Under the pieces are notes generated by a model. The model was not told the origin of the DNA. It did not search any database and saw only the letters and a list, made by a program, of their open reading frames with translations. DNA of 43,818 nt from positions 1 to 43,818 of the IMG/VR virus record IMGVR_UViG_3300042691_009387; one strand, 5' to 3'. A program made the translations under genes and the position numbers. The stretch's first letter is position 1. The number at the start of each line of letters is the position of its first letter. This DNA is from a virus. Shown here one piece after another: positions 9,922 to 18,350 of the stretch.

Positions 9922-11501
9922 CGAATCCGCTCGACGCCTTGGGGGTCAATGAACACCGTGCCGGGTTTCAGCGCACGGGCTTCCTCGACGGTCTTCACCC
10001 GCAGCGGTGCTGCAGGCGCAGCAGGCGCGGCCAGCGCGCGGCGGCGCGTCTCAGGCTCGGCTTTGTAAGCAAGATCCGTCGTGTCCCACCACCGGCCGGG
10101 CTTTGTGACGATCTCGCGGTTGAGATCGCGCATGATCTTGTCGCGCTCCTCAAAGGTCGGCTCCTTGCCGGTGCGCTTGAGGTGCTCGTTGAACATGTCG
10201 TAAGCGGCGGCCTTGAACTTGCCGAGGTTCTCGCCCTTCAGGTCCAGGCTGGTCGTGAACGCGCCGAGCTGCTGCTCGGAGCTCGCCACCTCGGGCGCCT
10301 TGCTCGGGTTCTTGGCCTTGGTCTGGATGTCGAGCAGTTGCTCCATCTGCGCGGGCGCGATCTTGGTGGTGAGTGCCACTAGGTTGACCTTCTCCCCGGC
10401 GGCGAGCTTCTCGCGCGCGTCGATGTAGGTGGCCCAGTCAGTCTTGACTTGCGTACCCTCGGAGGCCTGCTTGGCCCGGGTCTTGAGGTAGTCCTGGAGC
10501 TCGACGCGACCGCGGCCATCCATTTGCGCGAGCAGCGCCTCGGGCACCTTCTTGCCCTGTCCCACCAGTTGCCAGGCCTGGTCCTTGACGACTTGCTCGC
10601 GCTCGGCCTGCGCGGCTTTGACCAGGGCGTGGTTGTTTCGGATCTGGGTAAGCGCCTTCTCGCGGCGCTCGGGGTTGTCGATCTTGGCGGCGTCCGAGAG
10701 CTGCTCGGCCAGAGGCTTCGCGGCCACGCCTGCAGCGAACTGCGCGGCGAACTGGTTGTCGGCCTCGGCCTTGAGCACCTGCTCGACGCGGGGCTGCGCG
10801 GTGCCCGGGATCTCGCCCTTGTTGGCCTCGTAGTATTCGCGGGCCTTGACGGGGTTGTTCTCGGCGAGTCGCGTGATGTGGCTCAGGTGCAGGTTGCCGA
10901 GGTACTTCTGCTGCTCGGCCATGACCATCTCGGTCGACCAGCCCTTGCGGGCGCCCTTCTCGGCGGCGATCTGGCGCACCCGGGCGGCAGCACCTGCGGT
11001 GTCGCCGGTGTCGATGCCGAACTCAATCGTCTTCTGGGCGGCGGCCTCGGCCTGATCATCGGCGAAGCGCTCGCGCTCTTGGGTGGCGTAGCCCGCCACC
11101 GAGCCGACAGCCTGCGTGCGCTTTCGGCCGAGCGACAGGCCGAGTTGCTCGCGCACCATCGGGCTGGCGGCGCTGGTGTACTTCTGCTTCGCGTCGTCCC
11201 ACCACTTGGCGGCGTCGGCCTCGTACTGGGCGACGCCCTCGCCACGATAGGCTGGGTTGCGCAGTGCGGCGGTGTTCCACTCCAGCCAGCCGGCGGTGAT
11301 CTCGGTGTCGAGCTTGTTGCTCTCGGTCTCGACCTGCTGCCGCATCTGCCTTTGCGCCAGGCTGTCGGCGACCTCGGCCACCTGGCCCAGCCCGCGGGCG
11401 ATGGCCTGGGTGCCGCTGCTGACGTCGGGCGCGTTCTGGTAGACCGGGCGCAGGGCCTGGGTGCGGACCTGCGGGCCGTCGTAGGTGGGGACCTGAGGCA
11501 T
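9918..11501 (-). CDS. Internal virion (ejection) protein, helical
   Basis: A 527-residue protein rich in Ala, Gln, Glu and Lys, predicted mostly helical. The start region reads MPQVPTYDGPQVRTQALRP, then a repeating helical region with DSLAQRQMRQQVETESNKLD and many alanine heptads. This composition and start are typical of middle internal core proteins of podoviruses (the T7 gp15 position). The stop overlaps the start of the giant protein by 4 nt, which implies translational coupling. The gene follows a gp14-like protein, so three ejection proteins lie in the canonical order. No enzymatic motif was seen. The role in the DNA translocation conduit across the host envelope is inferred from position and composition. 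Confidence 0.78.
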   Translation of the reverse strand: MPQVPTYDGPQVRTQALRPVYQNAPDVSSGTQAIARGLGQVAEVADSLAQRQMRQQVETESNKLDTEITAGWLEWNTAALRNPAYRGEGVAQYEADAAKWWDDAKQKYTSAASPMVREQLGLSLGRKRTQAVGSVAGYATQERERFADDQAEAAAQKTIEFGIDTGDTAGAAARVRQIAAEKGARKGWSTEMVMAEQQKYLGNLHLSHITRLAENNPVKAREYYEANKGEIPGTAQPRVEQVLKAEADNQFAAQFAAGVAAKPLAEQLSDAAKIDNPERREKALTQIRNNHALVKAAQAEREQVVKDQAWQLVGQGKKVPEALLAQMDGRGRVELQDYLKTRAKQASEGTQVKTDWATYIDAREKLAAGEKVNLVALTTKIAPAQMEQLLDIQTKAKNPSKAPEVASSEQQLGAFTTSLDLKGENLGKFKAAAYDMFNEHLKRTGKEPTFEERDKIMRDLNREIVTKPGRWWDTTDLAYKAEPETRRRALAAPAAPAAPLRVKTVEEARALKPGTVFIDPQGVERIR

Positions 11502-11504
11502 GGG

Positions 11505-12080
11505 TCAGCCGACCTTGTAGGAGTTCCACTTGCTGGCCACCGAGCCTGCGGTGCCAAGCAGCGTCGAGAACGCCTGGGCGTTGGCATTGCGCGCGGCCCA
11601 CTTGCCCTGCTGCATCATGTCCTGGCCTTGGGCGCGGTAGGCCCAGGCGTCGCGGGAGGCGTTGAACCGGGCGGTGGCGGCGTCGGTCTCGCCGAAGAAG
11701 TCGGTCTGGTCCTGGATCTCGGCGGCGGTGCCAACACCCAGGTCCAGCCCTCGGGCGGCCATGAGCGCGCGCTGGGTGCCTTTGAGCCCGGCCGCCTTGC
11801 GTGAGATCGCAGCCGCGTCCTCCTCGCCCCGGCGCTGCGCGTCCTGGGCGGCGTACTCGGCCATGGTGGCGTTGTTGCGGGCGACCTGCTTCTGGACCTG
11901 CCCCTGCTGGTAGCTGCTGGCGGCGCCCATCACGCCGGCCCCGGCCGAAAGACCCATGGCGATGGCCATCGGCGGGCTCAACGCGGCGCCCATACCGAGC
12001 GCTGCGGCACCGGCGGCGGTGCCCGTGCCGATACCTGTGGCCAGACCGGCGATGGCACCGAGCGTAATGGGTTCACACAT
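11505..12080 (-). CDS. Internal virion protein, T7 gp14-like
   Basis: A 191-residue protein that starts MCEPITLGAIAGLATGIG, with a Gly/Ala-rich hydrophobic N-terminal half reaching about residue 60. It is followed by SSYQQGQVQKQVARNNA and a long helical region rich in Ala, Arg and Gln. The start 'MCEP' plus glycine-rich membrane-active segment and a following 'YQQGQ' helix is characteristic of gp14-like internal virion proteins. In T7 the homologue forms an outer-membrane channel during DNA ejection. It overlaps the upstream gp13-like gene by 8 nt and ends 3 nt before the next ejection-protein gene. Confidence 0.8.
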   Translation of the reverse strand: MCEPITLGAIAGLATGIGTGTAAGAAALGMGAALSPPMAIAMGLSAGAGVMGAASSYQQGQVQKQVARNNATMAEYAAQDAQRRGEEDAAAISRKAAGLKGTQRALMAARGLDLGVGTAAEIQDQTDFFGETDAATARFNASRDAWAYRAQGQDMMQQGKWAARNANAQAFSTLLGTAGSVASKWNSYKVG

Positions 12081-12549
12081 GGCGGCTCATCTCGAAGACG
12101 TGAAACGGTGCGCCGTGCGGCGGTGCCGGGGTGGCCGGGTGCAGCGTGAAGCCCAGGCGTCGGAGCCAATGCACGGCCACGGTGTTGTCCGCGTGCACGG
12201 CGTTGAACAGGCGCGGATACTCCTGCAGCATCGCTTCAATGTAGCGGCGGGCCCACCGTTGAAGGACACGGCGGTAACGCGGCAGCACGTCGGTGCCGAG
12301 CAGCCACGGCACGCCCACGGGCGCGAGCAGTGAGCCGTACTCGGCGCAGCCGAACACGCATGCGATCTCGCCGTCGATCAACGCCACCTGCGACCAGCGG
12401 GAGCGCTCGACAGATTGCTCGAGCGCCTGGAGGTGATCGGCCCAGCCGGCGGCGTCGAGCTCGGCACGGTCCTGGGCGCGCAGGTGCGCGGCCAGGTGCT
12501 CGAGGTCGGCGGGCGTCGGCGCCCGGGTCTCAACCGCCGGTTGCGACAT
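12073..12549 (-). CDS. Phage gp13-like protein (GNAT-like fold, DUF2833 type)
   Basis: 158 residues. The sequence has an acetyltransferase-like layout: RAPTPADLEHLAAHLR at the start, VALIDGEIACVFG as a central strand pair, and FNAVHADNTVAVHWLRRLGF near the C-terminus, which is the typical GNAT strand-helix after the acetyl-CoA site. Phage gp13-family proteins (DUF2833) have exactly this pattern and sit beside internal virion genes. In T7 gp13 is needed for virion maturation. Whether it acetylates anything is unknown; the canonical Q/RxxGxG/A loop is degenerate here. It overlaps both neighbouring genes (20 nt upstream, 8 nt downstream). Confidence 0.72.
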   Translation of the reverse strand: MSQPAVETRAPTPADLEHLAAHLRAQDRAELDAAGWADHLQALEQSVERSRWSQVALIDGEIACVFGCAEYGSLLAPVGVPWLLGTDVLPRYRRVLQRWARRYIEAMLQEYPRLFNAVHADNTVAVHWLRRLGFTLHPATPAPPHGAPFHVFEMSRHV

Positions 12550-14764
12550 CCAGCGCCATCGACAGCACGGTCAGCGGCAGCGGCTGGTCCTGGCGCACGC
12601 AGACGGCGGCGTCGCTGTTCCAGCTCGGCCCGATCGCAAACCGCAGCTCGCCGGTGCGCAGTGCGGGCGGCGAGTCATACGGGTCGGTGTGGTCGCGGGC
12701 CGGGTACTCGGTGAGTTTCGCGAACGAGGGGCCAGCCTTCACCAGGCTCGACTGCGTCACCCGCAGCGCCACCGCGTTCACGTTCTTGCGCAGGAACTGG
12801 CCGCCGGCCGATGCCCCCTCCAGCGCCAGCGGCAAGGTCTGCAGGTCGGAGGTGTAGGGCAGGCCCACATGCACGACGCTATAGCTGTCGTCGAGCGTGA
12901 TGGCGCCGGCGGTGACGGTGCGCTGCGGGTGCACCGCCCCGTCGGCCAGGATCTGCACGGTCTTGCCCTCGAGGTGGTACAGGCCCGACAGCGAGCTCAC
13001 TGGGGCGCCATCGTAGGTCAGACCCGAGTCGACGAAGAACGCATCCTCCTGGGCGGTGAACTGGCGCGAGCGCAGGCGCTCGACGTAGCGCACGGTGCGG
13101 CTGTTGACGGTGCGCCTGACCACCGCATAGAGCACGTCCTCCAGCCCTTCGCTCACCACGCACACGCTCTCGAACGTGCCGTCGGTGACGTGCTGGTGCC
13201 ACCCGTAGACCTGCTGCTCGGGCACGTAGGTCAGGCCCAGCAGGGTGCCGTCGGAGCGCACGGCCCAGAGCGTGGGCACTGGGGCCCGCACGTAGGCCAA
13301 GTCGGTGACGCTGTAGCCGTTGAACAGGTGCGGCGCCATGATCGAGATGTCGACCGAGGAGTAGGCGCTGCTCTGCCAGTTGTAGGACAGCTCACGCACG
13401 CGGGAGCCCTGGGCCTGGACGTAAAGGATCGAGCCCGAGGTCAGCGCCGGCTGCACGTTGGACGCGCCAGTGTAGCCCTGCGGCTTGATCGACAGCGACG
13501 TGGGCGTGATGTTGGGGGCGTTGTCGGCGAAGATCCGAAACTCCCCGCCCACCGTCAGCGCGATGATGTCCGACAGCGGCAGCAGGTGGCGGATCGAGTT
13601 CTGTTGCTGGGCGGCGATGCGAAACTCGAGCGCGTCGTCATCGCGCGTGGGCGTGCTCGAGGTCATGTTGGTCTGGGTGGCGTTGCGCGTGGCCCAGACC
13701 GTCTGAGGCTCGTTCCTGGTGCCGGCAAACCAGCGGCGCTGCTCGTAGTAGGTGACGGCCGAGGGGTAGTCCCCCGCCCCGCTGTTGAGGTCGTAGATGT
13801 CTTCGGGGAACGAGGTGCTCGTGTCGGGCAGGATGTTGTCGTCGACCAGGCTCAACCCCGCCGCAGCCCGAACGGAGCCGATGTAGCCGTAGATCCCGCC
13901 CCGCAGCTTGTAGACGTTGTAGCGGCTGTAGCCGGCGACGCCGGTCCAAGTGAGCGTGTTGAAGTTGCCCGCCAAGCCCAGGTTGTTGCTGGCGGTTGCG
14001 GAAGCACTCGGCAGCGTCTCAGTGATGCCGTCGTCGGCCACCGCGGTCACGACGTAGGTATGGTCGGTCTTGTGCTGGTTTTGGTCGACCGTCGCGGTCG
14101 CGGTGAGCCCGGTCGGCACGGAGGCCGGCGGGTCGAACGACACGGTGGTAAGCGACCAGTTAGTGGCGCTCGCCCGCGAAAGATCGCGGACCGCGTAGCT
14201 CGGGTGGGTGATTGTGATGACGTCGGCCGACTGCGCGAAGTGCAACGCGAAGAGGTCGCCCTCGGCGTAGGGGCTGGCAATCGTGTAGACGCGAGCGGCG
14301 GTCGCACCGCTGGCGGTGGTGGCCACGCCCCACAGGTCCGTCGTCGTGAAGGTGTCGGCGCCGGTGGAGGTGATCTTGTGGAAGCGGGTGCCGATGAACA
14401 CCCAGTCGCCGGTCGACCAGCCGTGACCGGTGACCGTGACGGTCGAGCCCGCGATGCTGACGATGGCCTTGCTTGCCTCAAGCAGCGTGTCGCCGTTGAC
14501 GTGGAAGCGGATGTAGAGGTGGCCGAACTCCAGCACCACGGTCTGGTCGGCGGCGTAGCTGAACGGGATCAGGCGCACCGCGCGGGTGGAGTCGCGCACC
14601 TCGTTGACGAACTCAAAGCCTGGCCGGCGGGCGGCGGGCCCGTGCGGCAGCACGGTGAAGTTCTTGCACCGAGCCAGGCCGGTCTGGTACTTGGTGAGGT
14701 CCAGCCGCCCGTAGAGCTCGGGCGTGATCTCGCCACCAGCGAAGGATCTGAGCAGGGTTTTCAT
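12530..14764 (-). CDS. Large tail protein (tubular protein B/nozzle-like)
   Basis: 744 residues. The N-terminus LLRSFAGGEITPELYGRLDL followed by KYQTGLARCKNFTVLPHG and AARRPGFEFVNEV is a well-conserved signature of a podovirus tail protein in BPP-1-like and related phages. The rest is beta-rich, with a fibronectin/Ig-like stretch near residues 200-300 (HTYVVTAVADDG) and propeller-like repeats. I infer a tail tube or nozzle role equivalent to T7 gp12, from position among tail genes and length. No enzymatic motif was seen. It is preceded by a GTGTCCGT boundary motif 38 nt upstream of the start and ends overlapping the gp13-like gene. Confidence 0.7.
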   Translation of the reverse strand: MKTLLRSFAGGEITPELYGRLDLTKYQTGLARCKNFTVLPHGPAARRPGFEFVNEVRDSTRAVRLIPFSYAADQTVVLEFGHLYIRFHVNGDTLLEASKAIVSIAGSTVTVTGHGWSTGDWVFIGTRFHKITSTGADTFTTTDLWGVATTASGATAARVYTIASPYAEGDLFALHFAQSADVITITHPSYAVRDLSRASATNWSLTTVSFDPPASVPTGLTATATVDQNQHKTDHTYVVTAVADDGITETLPSASATASNNLGLAGNFNTLTWTGVAGYSRYNVYKLRGGIYGYIGSVRAAAGLSLVDDNILPDTSTSFPEDIYDLNSGAGDYPSAVTYYEQRRWFAGTRNEPQTVWATRNATQTNMTSSTPTRDDDALEFRIAAQQQNSIRHLLPLSDIIALTVGGEFRIFADNAPNITPTSLSIKPQGYTGASNVQPALTSGSILYVQAQGSRVRELSYNWQSSAYSSVDISIMAPHLFNGYSVTDLAYVRAPVPTLWAVRSDGTLLGLTYVPEQQVYGWHQHVTDGTFESVCVVSEGLEDVLYAVVRRTVNSRTVRYVERLRSRQFTAQEDAFFVDSGLTYDGAPVSSLSGLYHLEGKTVQILADGAVHPQRTVTAGAITLDDSYSVVHVGLPYTSDLQTLPLALEGASAGGQFLRKNVNAVALRVTQSSLVKAGPSFAKLTEYPARDHTDPYDSPPALRTGELRFAIGPSWNSDAAVCVRQDQPLPLTVLSMALDVATGG

Positions 14765-14791
14765 GGGGTCATCCTATAAAGCCCGGGCGCA

Positions 14792-14802
14792 TCAACGGAC
14801 AC
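14792..14802 (-). promoter_or_regulatory. Recurrent GTGTCCGT boundary motif, copy 2
   Basis: On the minus strand it reads GTGTCCGTTGA and begins directly after the TAA of the repeat-protein gene. It lies 38 nt before the ATG of the 744-residue tail protein. A GC palindrome (GCCCGGGC) and an AT-rich TTTATAGGAT follow it, so a promoter with a -10-like box is possible. Confidence 0.5.
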
Positions 14803-17013
14803 TTAGGGCGTGTCGCCCGGGTCCATCAGGTGTTCCTTGGCGGTGCCTGTCGGCAGCGACGAGTAGTCCACCAGGCGTTCGCCCGTGGTACGGCCATTGA
14901 GCGCGATGGCCCTGAGGTGGCGGCCGGCAGGCCTGGCGCTGAGTTGCGATATCTGCACCAACCGCTGCCCGGTGGTCTGCGCCATGGGCCCTGAGAACCA
15001 CATCTTGGAGCCCACCAGGATGTGCACGCCGCTGTCGCAGACACCGACGAGATCGGCGGCGACCATGGCGTCGGACACCGTGATCGTGTAGCTGCCGGGC
15101 GAGGCCTGCAGCTCAAGGTCTGCCAGCGCCTGCGCGTCGAGCCCGGTGATGTTGTAGCTGCCCGGTGTCGTCTCGATCTGCGCCAGCGAGGTGACGAACA
15201 CCTCGGCCGACGAGCCCGTGATGCTGTAGCTGCCAGGCGTCGTCTCGATCTGCCCGGGCGAAGTGACGAACACCTCGGCCGACGAGCCCGTGATGCTGTA
15301 ACTGCCGGGCGTTGTCGCGGCAAGCGGGTTGACTAGCGTCTGAGCACTTGACCCGGTGACGCTGTAACTGCCGGGCGTTGTCGCGGCAAGCGGGTTGACT
15401 AGCGTCTGAGCACTTGACCCGGTGACGCTGTAGCTGCCAGGCGTCGTGGACACCAGCAGGGCGGCCAGCGTCTGAGCGGTTGCGCCCGTGACGCTGTAGT
15501 TGTCCGGTGTTGTCGCGGCAAGCAGGTCGGCCAGCGTTTGTGCGCTTGCGCCCGTGACGCTGTAGCTGCCGGGCGTTGTCGCGATCGAGAAGTCTGGCGT
15601 TGTTGTCGCGCTGGACCCCGTGACGGTGTAGGACCCTGGGGTTGTCTGCGCCAGCAGATCGGCCAAGGTCGTCGCGCTGGAGCCCGTGACGGTGTAAGAC
15701 CCTGGGGTTGTCTGCACCAGCAGATTGGCCAACGTCTCAGCGCTGGACCCCGTGACGGTGTAGGCCCCTGAGGTTGTCTGCGCCAGCAGGTCGACCAAGG
15801 TTGTCGCGCTCGACCCTGTGACGCTGTAGCTACCTGGGGTTGTCTGCACCAGCAGGTCGACCGAGGTCGTCGCGCTGGATCCGGTGACGCTGTAATTGCC
15901 CGGGGTCGTCTCGACGAGCAGGTCGACCAAGGTTGTCGCGCTCGACCCTGTGACGCTGTAGCTGCCTGGGGTTGTGTCGAGCGGAAACGCGCGCGAGGTG
16001 TCGGCGCTGGAGCCTGTGACGGCGTAAGACCCTGGGGTTGTCTGCCCCAGCAGATCGGCCAACGTCTCAGCGCTGGACCCCGTGACGGTGTAGGACCCTG
16101 GGGTCGTCGTGATCTCGGAACTGGTGCCGACGGTAAGCTCCGCGCTTGATCCCGTGACGCTGTAGCTGCCGCCGGTCGTTGCCGCCAGCAGGTCGGCCAA
16201 GGTTTGAGCGCTGGACCCGTCGACGCTGTAATTGCCCGGGGTCGTGTCGAGCGGGTATTCGCGCAGCGTCTCGGCGCTGGACCCGGTGACGTTGTAGCTG
16301 CCAGCAGTGGTCGCCGCCAGCAGATCGGACAACGCCCCAGCGCTGGACCCGGTGACGCTGTAGCTACCGGCGGTGGTCTGCACCAGCAGCTCTACCAGCG
16401 TCTGCGCGCTGGCGCCCGTGACGTTGTAGCTGCCTGGTGTCGTGGAGACCAACAGGTCGGCCAAGGTCGTCGCGCTGGACCCTGTGACGCTGTAGCTGCC
16501 GGCCGAGGTCGAGACTAGAAACTCAGGGAAGACCTCGGCGCTGGCGCCCGTGACGCTGTAGCTGCCGGAGGTGGTCGCAGCCAGTAGATCGGCCAGCGTT
16601 TGTGCGCTTGCGCCCGTGACGCTGTAGCTGCCGGGCGTCGTGCCGAGAAGCGCATCGACTAAGGTCGTGGCGCTGGACCCCGTGACGCTGTAGCTGCCCG
16701 GGGTCGTGGTGACTAGCAGGTCGACCAGCGTCGTCGCGCTTGATCCAGTGACGCTGTAGCTGCCCGGCGTAGTGGCGACGAGCAGATCGGCCAGCGTCGT
16801 CGCGCTTAATCCGGTGACAACGAACCCGCGCGGGAAAACGTCGAGGAGGCTGTTGTTGTAATCGAACGTCTCGTCGACGGACTCGGTGATCAACCCCCAG
16901 TCGTAGAAGCCGGAGACAACCGAGGCGACCGAGCCGTAGTCCCGGTCCTCCAAAAGGTACGGCCCCGTGACGGCATAACCGCCCGGGACCGTTTGGAGAT
17001 CGTAAGCCGCCAT
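14803..17013 (-). CDS. Virion protein built of 27 tandem 22-residue repeats
   Basis: 736 residues. After a unique N-terminus of about 63 residues come 27 tandem units with consensus SYSVTGSSATTLVDLLVxTTPG. The invariant core is Y-x-V/I-T-G-x-S/T-A and the unit ends T-T-P-G. Three units have 24 residues; the others have 22, except the first (21). The C-terminal 75 residues (GSKMWFSGP, GRHLRAIALNG) are non-repetitive. The regular beta-type repeat suggests an elongated beta-solenoid or stacked-sheet fibre. Similar 'SYSVTG' repeats occur in phage structural proteins, but I know no defined function. It lies between two tail genes, so a tail or fibre-associated role is inferred. Ser/Thr is very abundant, and Cys appears only near the C-terminus. 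Confidence 0.8.
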   Translation of the reverse strand: MAAYDLQTVPGGYAVTGPYLLEDRDYGSVASVVSGFYDWGLITESVDETFDYNNSLLDVFPRGFVVTGLSATTLADLLVATTPGSYSVTGSSATTLVDLLVTTTPGSYSVTGSSATTLVDALLGTTPGSYSVTGASAQTLADLLAATTSGSYSVTGASAEVFPEFLVSTSAGSYSVTGSSATTLADLLVSTTPGSYNVTGASAQTLVELLVQTTAGSYSVTGSSAGALSDLLAATTAGSYNVTGSSAETLREYPLDTTPGNYSVDGSSAQTLADLLAATTGGSYSVTGSSAELTVGTSSEITTTPGSYTVTGSSAETLADLLGQTTPGSYAVTGSSADTSRAFPLDTTPGSYSVTGSSATTLVDLLVETTPGNYSVTGSSATTSVDLLVQTTPGSYSVTGSSATTLVDLLAQTTSGAYTVTGSSAETLANLLVQTTPGSYTVTGSSATTLADLLAQTTPGSYTVTGSSATTTPDFSIATTPGSYSVTGASAQTLADLLAATTPDNYSVTGATAQTLAALLVSTTPGSYSVTGSSAQTLVNPLAATTPGSYSVTGSSAQTLVNPLAATTPGSYSITGSSAEVFVTSPGQIETTPGSYSITGSSAEVFVTSLAQIETTPGSYNITGLDAQALADLELQASPGSYTITVSDAMVAADLVGVCDSGVHILVGSKMWFSGPMAQTTGQRLVQISQLSARPAGRHLRAIALNGRTTGERLVDYSSLPTGTAKEHLMDPGDTP
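15028..16824 (-). repeat. 27-copy 66-bp coding repeat array
   Basis: The DNA behind the 22-residue protein repeat. The 1797 bp are exactly accounted for by 27 units (23 of 66 bp, three of 72 bp, one of 63 bp). Copies differ mostly by synonymous changes and by the variable second half of each unit, except for one identical adjacent pair. Confidence 0.9.
15295..15426 (-). repeat. Perfect tandem duplication of one 66-bp unit
   Basis: Bases 15295-15360 and 15361-15426 are identical by direct reading. They encode two identical copies of the SSAQTLVNPLAATTPG type. Other neighbouring units differ at many third positions, so this pair is a recent expansion. Confidence 0.92.
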
Positions 17014-17046
17014 TGATCAGTACCCCAGGCGGCCCTGGGCGAGAGC

Positions 17047-17487
17047 TTAGACCAGCGTAAAGATGGTGCCGGGGGTGGTGTTGTTGAACTTCACCGTGAA
17101 CGTCTCGCCCGCGGTCAGCGTGATCGAGCTGCCGTAGTCGAACCAAGCGATGGCTGCATCAGCGGGCGAGGTGGCGGTGTCGTTGTAGAGCACCGCGTAG
17201 CGGAACGGGCCCAGGTTGCCGCCGGCCGCCGTGAAGACCACCTGAGTGCCCGACACCGTGGTGGTGCCGGTCGTCTCGCTGATGGAGACGGTGGTCGCGG
17301 TGCCGCCTGCGGTGTAGCCGTTGGCCGCCGCCGGTGCCGGGTGGTCGGTGGTGTTCCAGGTCGTCTGGGTGGCCACCGGGGCGGTGTTGGTCAGCGCGAT
17401 CTTGAACGTGTGCGCGTCCCAGTCGTGCACACCTCGGATGAGCTGCTCGCTGAAGTCCTGGAACTTGTTGTAGGCGGAGGTGGCCAT
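17047..17487 (-). CDS. Small structural protein, beta-rich
   Basis: 146 residues starting MATSAYNKFQDFSEQLIRGV, then HDWDAHTFKIALTNTAP. This start is a recurrent one among short phage virion proteins encoded near tail adaptors. The remainder is Thr/Gly-rich beta sequence ending TVKFNNTTPGTIFTL. The ATG has a good SD (AAGAAAGG). It lies between the adaptor gene and the repeat-protein gene. It resembles in style the 147-residue protein encoded at 21096-21536, which also has a helical start followed by a 'HTADPG'-type strand. The exact virion location is unknown; a decoration or minor tail protein is likely. Confidence 0.65.
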   Translation of the reverse strand: MATSAYNKFQDFSEQLIRGVHDWDAHTFKIALTNTAPVATQTTWNTTDHPAPAAANGYTAGGTATTVSISETTGTTTVSGTQVVFTAAGGNLGPFRYAVLYNDTATSPADAAIAWFDYGSSITLTAGETFTVKFNNTTPGTIFTLV

Positions 17488-17502
17488 GGTGTGTGCCTTT
17501 CT

Positions 17503-18192
17503 TTACGGGAGCGTCTTGTTCCAGACGGCGTTGGCGATGTTCTCCAAGATGCCGTCCATGATTGCGGGGTTGGCGACGCCAGGGTGCGACGACACCAGCG
17601 GGTGAGCCCCCGAGCGGAGCACCACGTTGCTGGTGTCCTGGCTCGAGTTGGCGTCGTTGACCGCGGCCTGGCGCAGAGCTTCGGTGCCCCGCTGCCGCCA
17701 GGCGTCGCCGATCTTGATGCCTTCCATGCCCTTGACGATGGGCCCGGCCAGGTAGCTGGCCAGCAGGAACCCGAGGCCTGTGGTGAAGTCCGCGGGGTAC
17801 TTGGTGGTGTCGGTGACGTCGCGCGTGTACAGCAGCGTCGCGCCTTCCTGGTTGGTGTAGATCGCGTCGCCCTCGACCTCGTAGTCGGAGCCGATGGGCC
17901 CGGGGTAGCCGAGGCTTGTGCTCGGCATCACCCGTCGCGGGCGCAGACAGTCGGCGGGGAGCTGGTACTTGTAGAGCCACTGGCTGGTGTCGTTCAGCAG
18001 CTCGGCCAGGTCGATGCGCTTGCGAGCGAACGACCAGTCGTGCGAGGCCAGGGCCGCGCGTCGGGCGATCGGCAGGAACCTGGCGCAATGCCCCGACTCG
18101 ACGCTGCCGTCGGTGGGCGACAGCGAGACCACCACCGCCTCGGCGCCGATGTGGCTCAATGCGATGTTGGCGATGTCGACGTTGCTGGCCAT
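17503..18192 (-). CDS. Tail tubular protein A-like head-tail adaptor
   Basis: 229 residues. The N-terminus MASNVDIANIALSHIGAEAV, followed by DGSVESGHCARFLPIARRA and LASHDWSFARKR, is the standard pattern of the T7 gp11/P22 gp4-type adaptor family (podovirus tubular protein A). In this family it forms a dodecameric ring under the portal and connects to the tail nozzle. The length is typical (about 190-230). A GTGTCCGT boundary motif starts 38 nt upstream of the ATG. The last residues KTLP end 15 nt before the next gene start. Confidence 0.85.
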   Translation of the reverse strand: MASNVDIANIALSHIGAEAVVVSLSPTDGSVESGHCARFLPIARRAALASHDWSFARKRIDLAELLNDTSQWLYKYQLPADCLRPRRVMPSTSLGYPGPIGSDYEVEGDAIYTNQEGATLLYTRDVTDTTKYPADFTTGLGFLLASYLAGPIVKGMEGIKIGDAWRQRGTEALRQAAVNDANSSQDTSNVVLRSGAHPLVSSHPGVANPAIMDGILENIANAVWNKTLP

Positions 18193-18219
18193 GGTGGGAC
18201 TCTACGGGGCGGGGGCGAA

Positions 18220-18230
18220 TCGACGGACAC
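18220..18230 (-). promoter_or_regulatory. Recurrent GTGTCCGT boundary motif, copy 3
   Basis: On the minus strand it reads GTGTCCGTCGA. It begins immediately after the TGA of the 39-residue gene and lies 38 nt before the adaptor gene start, the same spacing as two other copies. A C-rich stretch follows. Confidence 0.5.
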
Positions 18231-18350
18231 TCAGCGGCGGTTGCGCGTGCGGATGTGCATGAGCCAGTTGATGGCCGTGCCCAGACCTTGGACGACGAAC
18301 CCCCACCACTTCCCCGATGAGTTGCCGCGGTAGCGGCCGAAGTAGCTCAC
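18231..18350 (-). CDS. 39-residue basic peptide gene
   Basis: A short frame beginning with GTG at 18350, whose GTGA overlaps the TGA stop of the upstream gene (translational coupling). The peptide starts MSYFGRYRGNSSGKWWG and ends HIRTRNRR. It is strongly basic, with a central hydrophobic FVVQGLGTAINWLM. It fills the otherwise empty gap between two structural genes exactly and stops right at a boundary motif. That supports it being real, though it is too short for homology judgement. A minor virion or membrane-associated peptide is possible. Confidence 0.6.
   Translation of the reverse strand: MSYFGRYRGNSSGKWWGFVVQGLGTAINWLMHIRTRNRR

Noticed and set aside
7184-9949. 921-residue minus-strand frame in another reading frame of the giant gene
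   Set aside because: Arg/Ala/Pro/Gly-rich frame-shifted reading of the real gene, with no recognisable domain; a result of high GC content.
12689-14779. 696-residue plus-strand frame
   Set aside because: Antisense shadow of the 744-residue tail protein; composition (Val/Gly/Arg/His/Asp) and absence of motifs are typical of such frames.
15028-16824. CRISPR array
   Set aside because: The regular 66-bp repeats are in one open frame and encode tandem protein repeats; there are no unique spacers.
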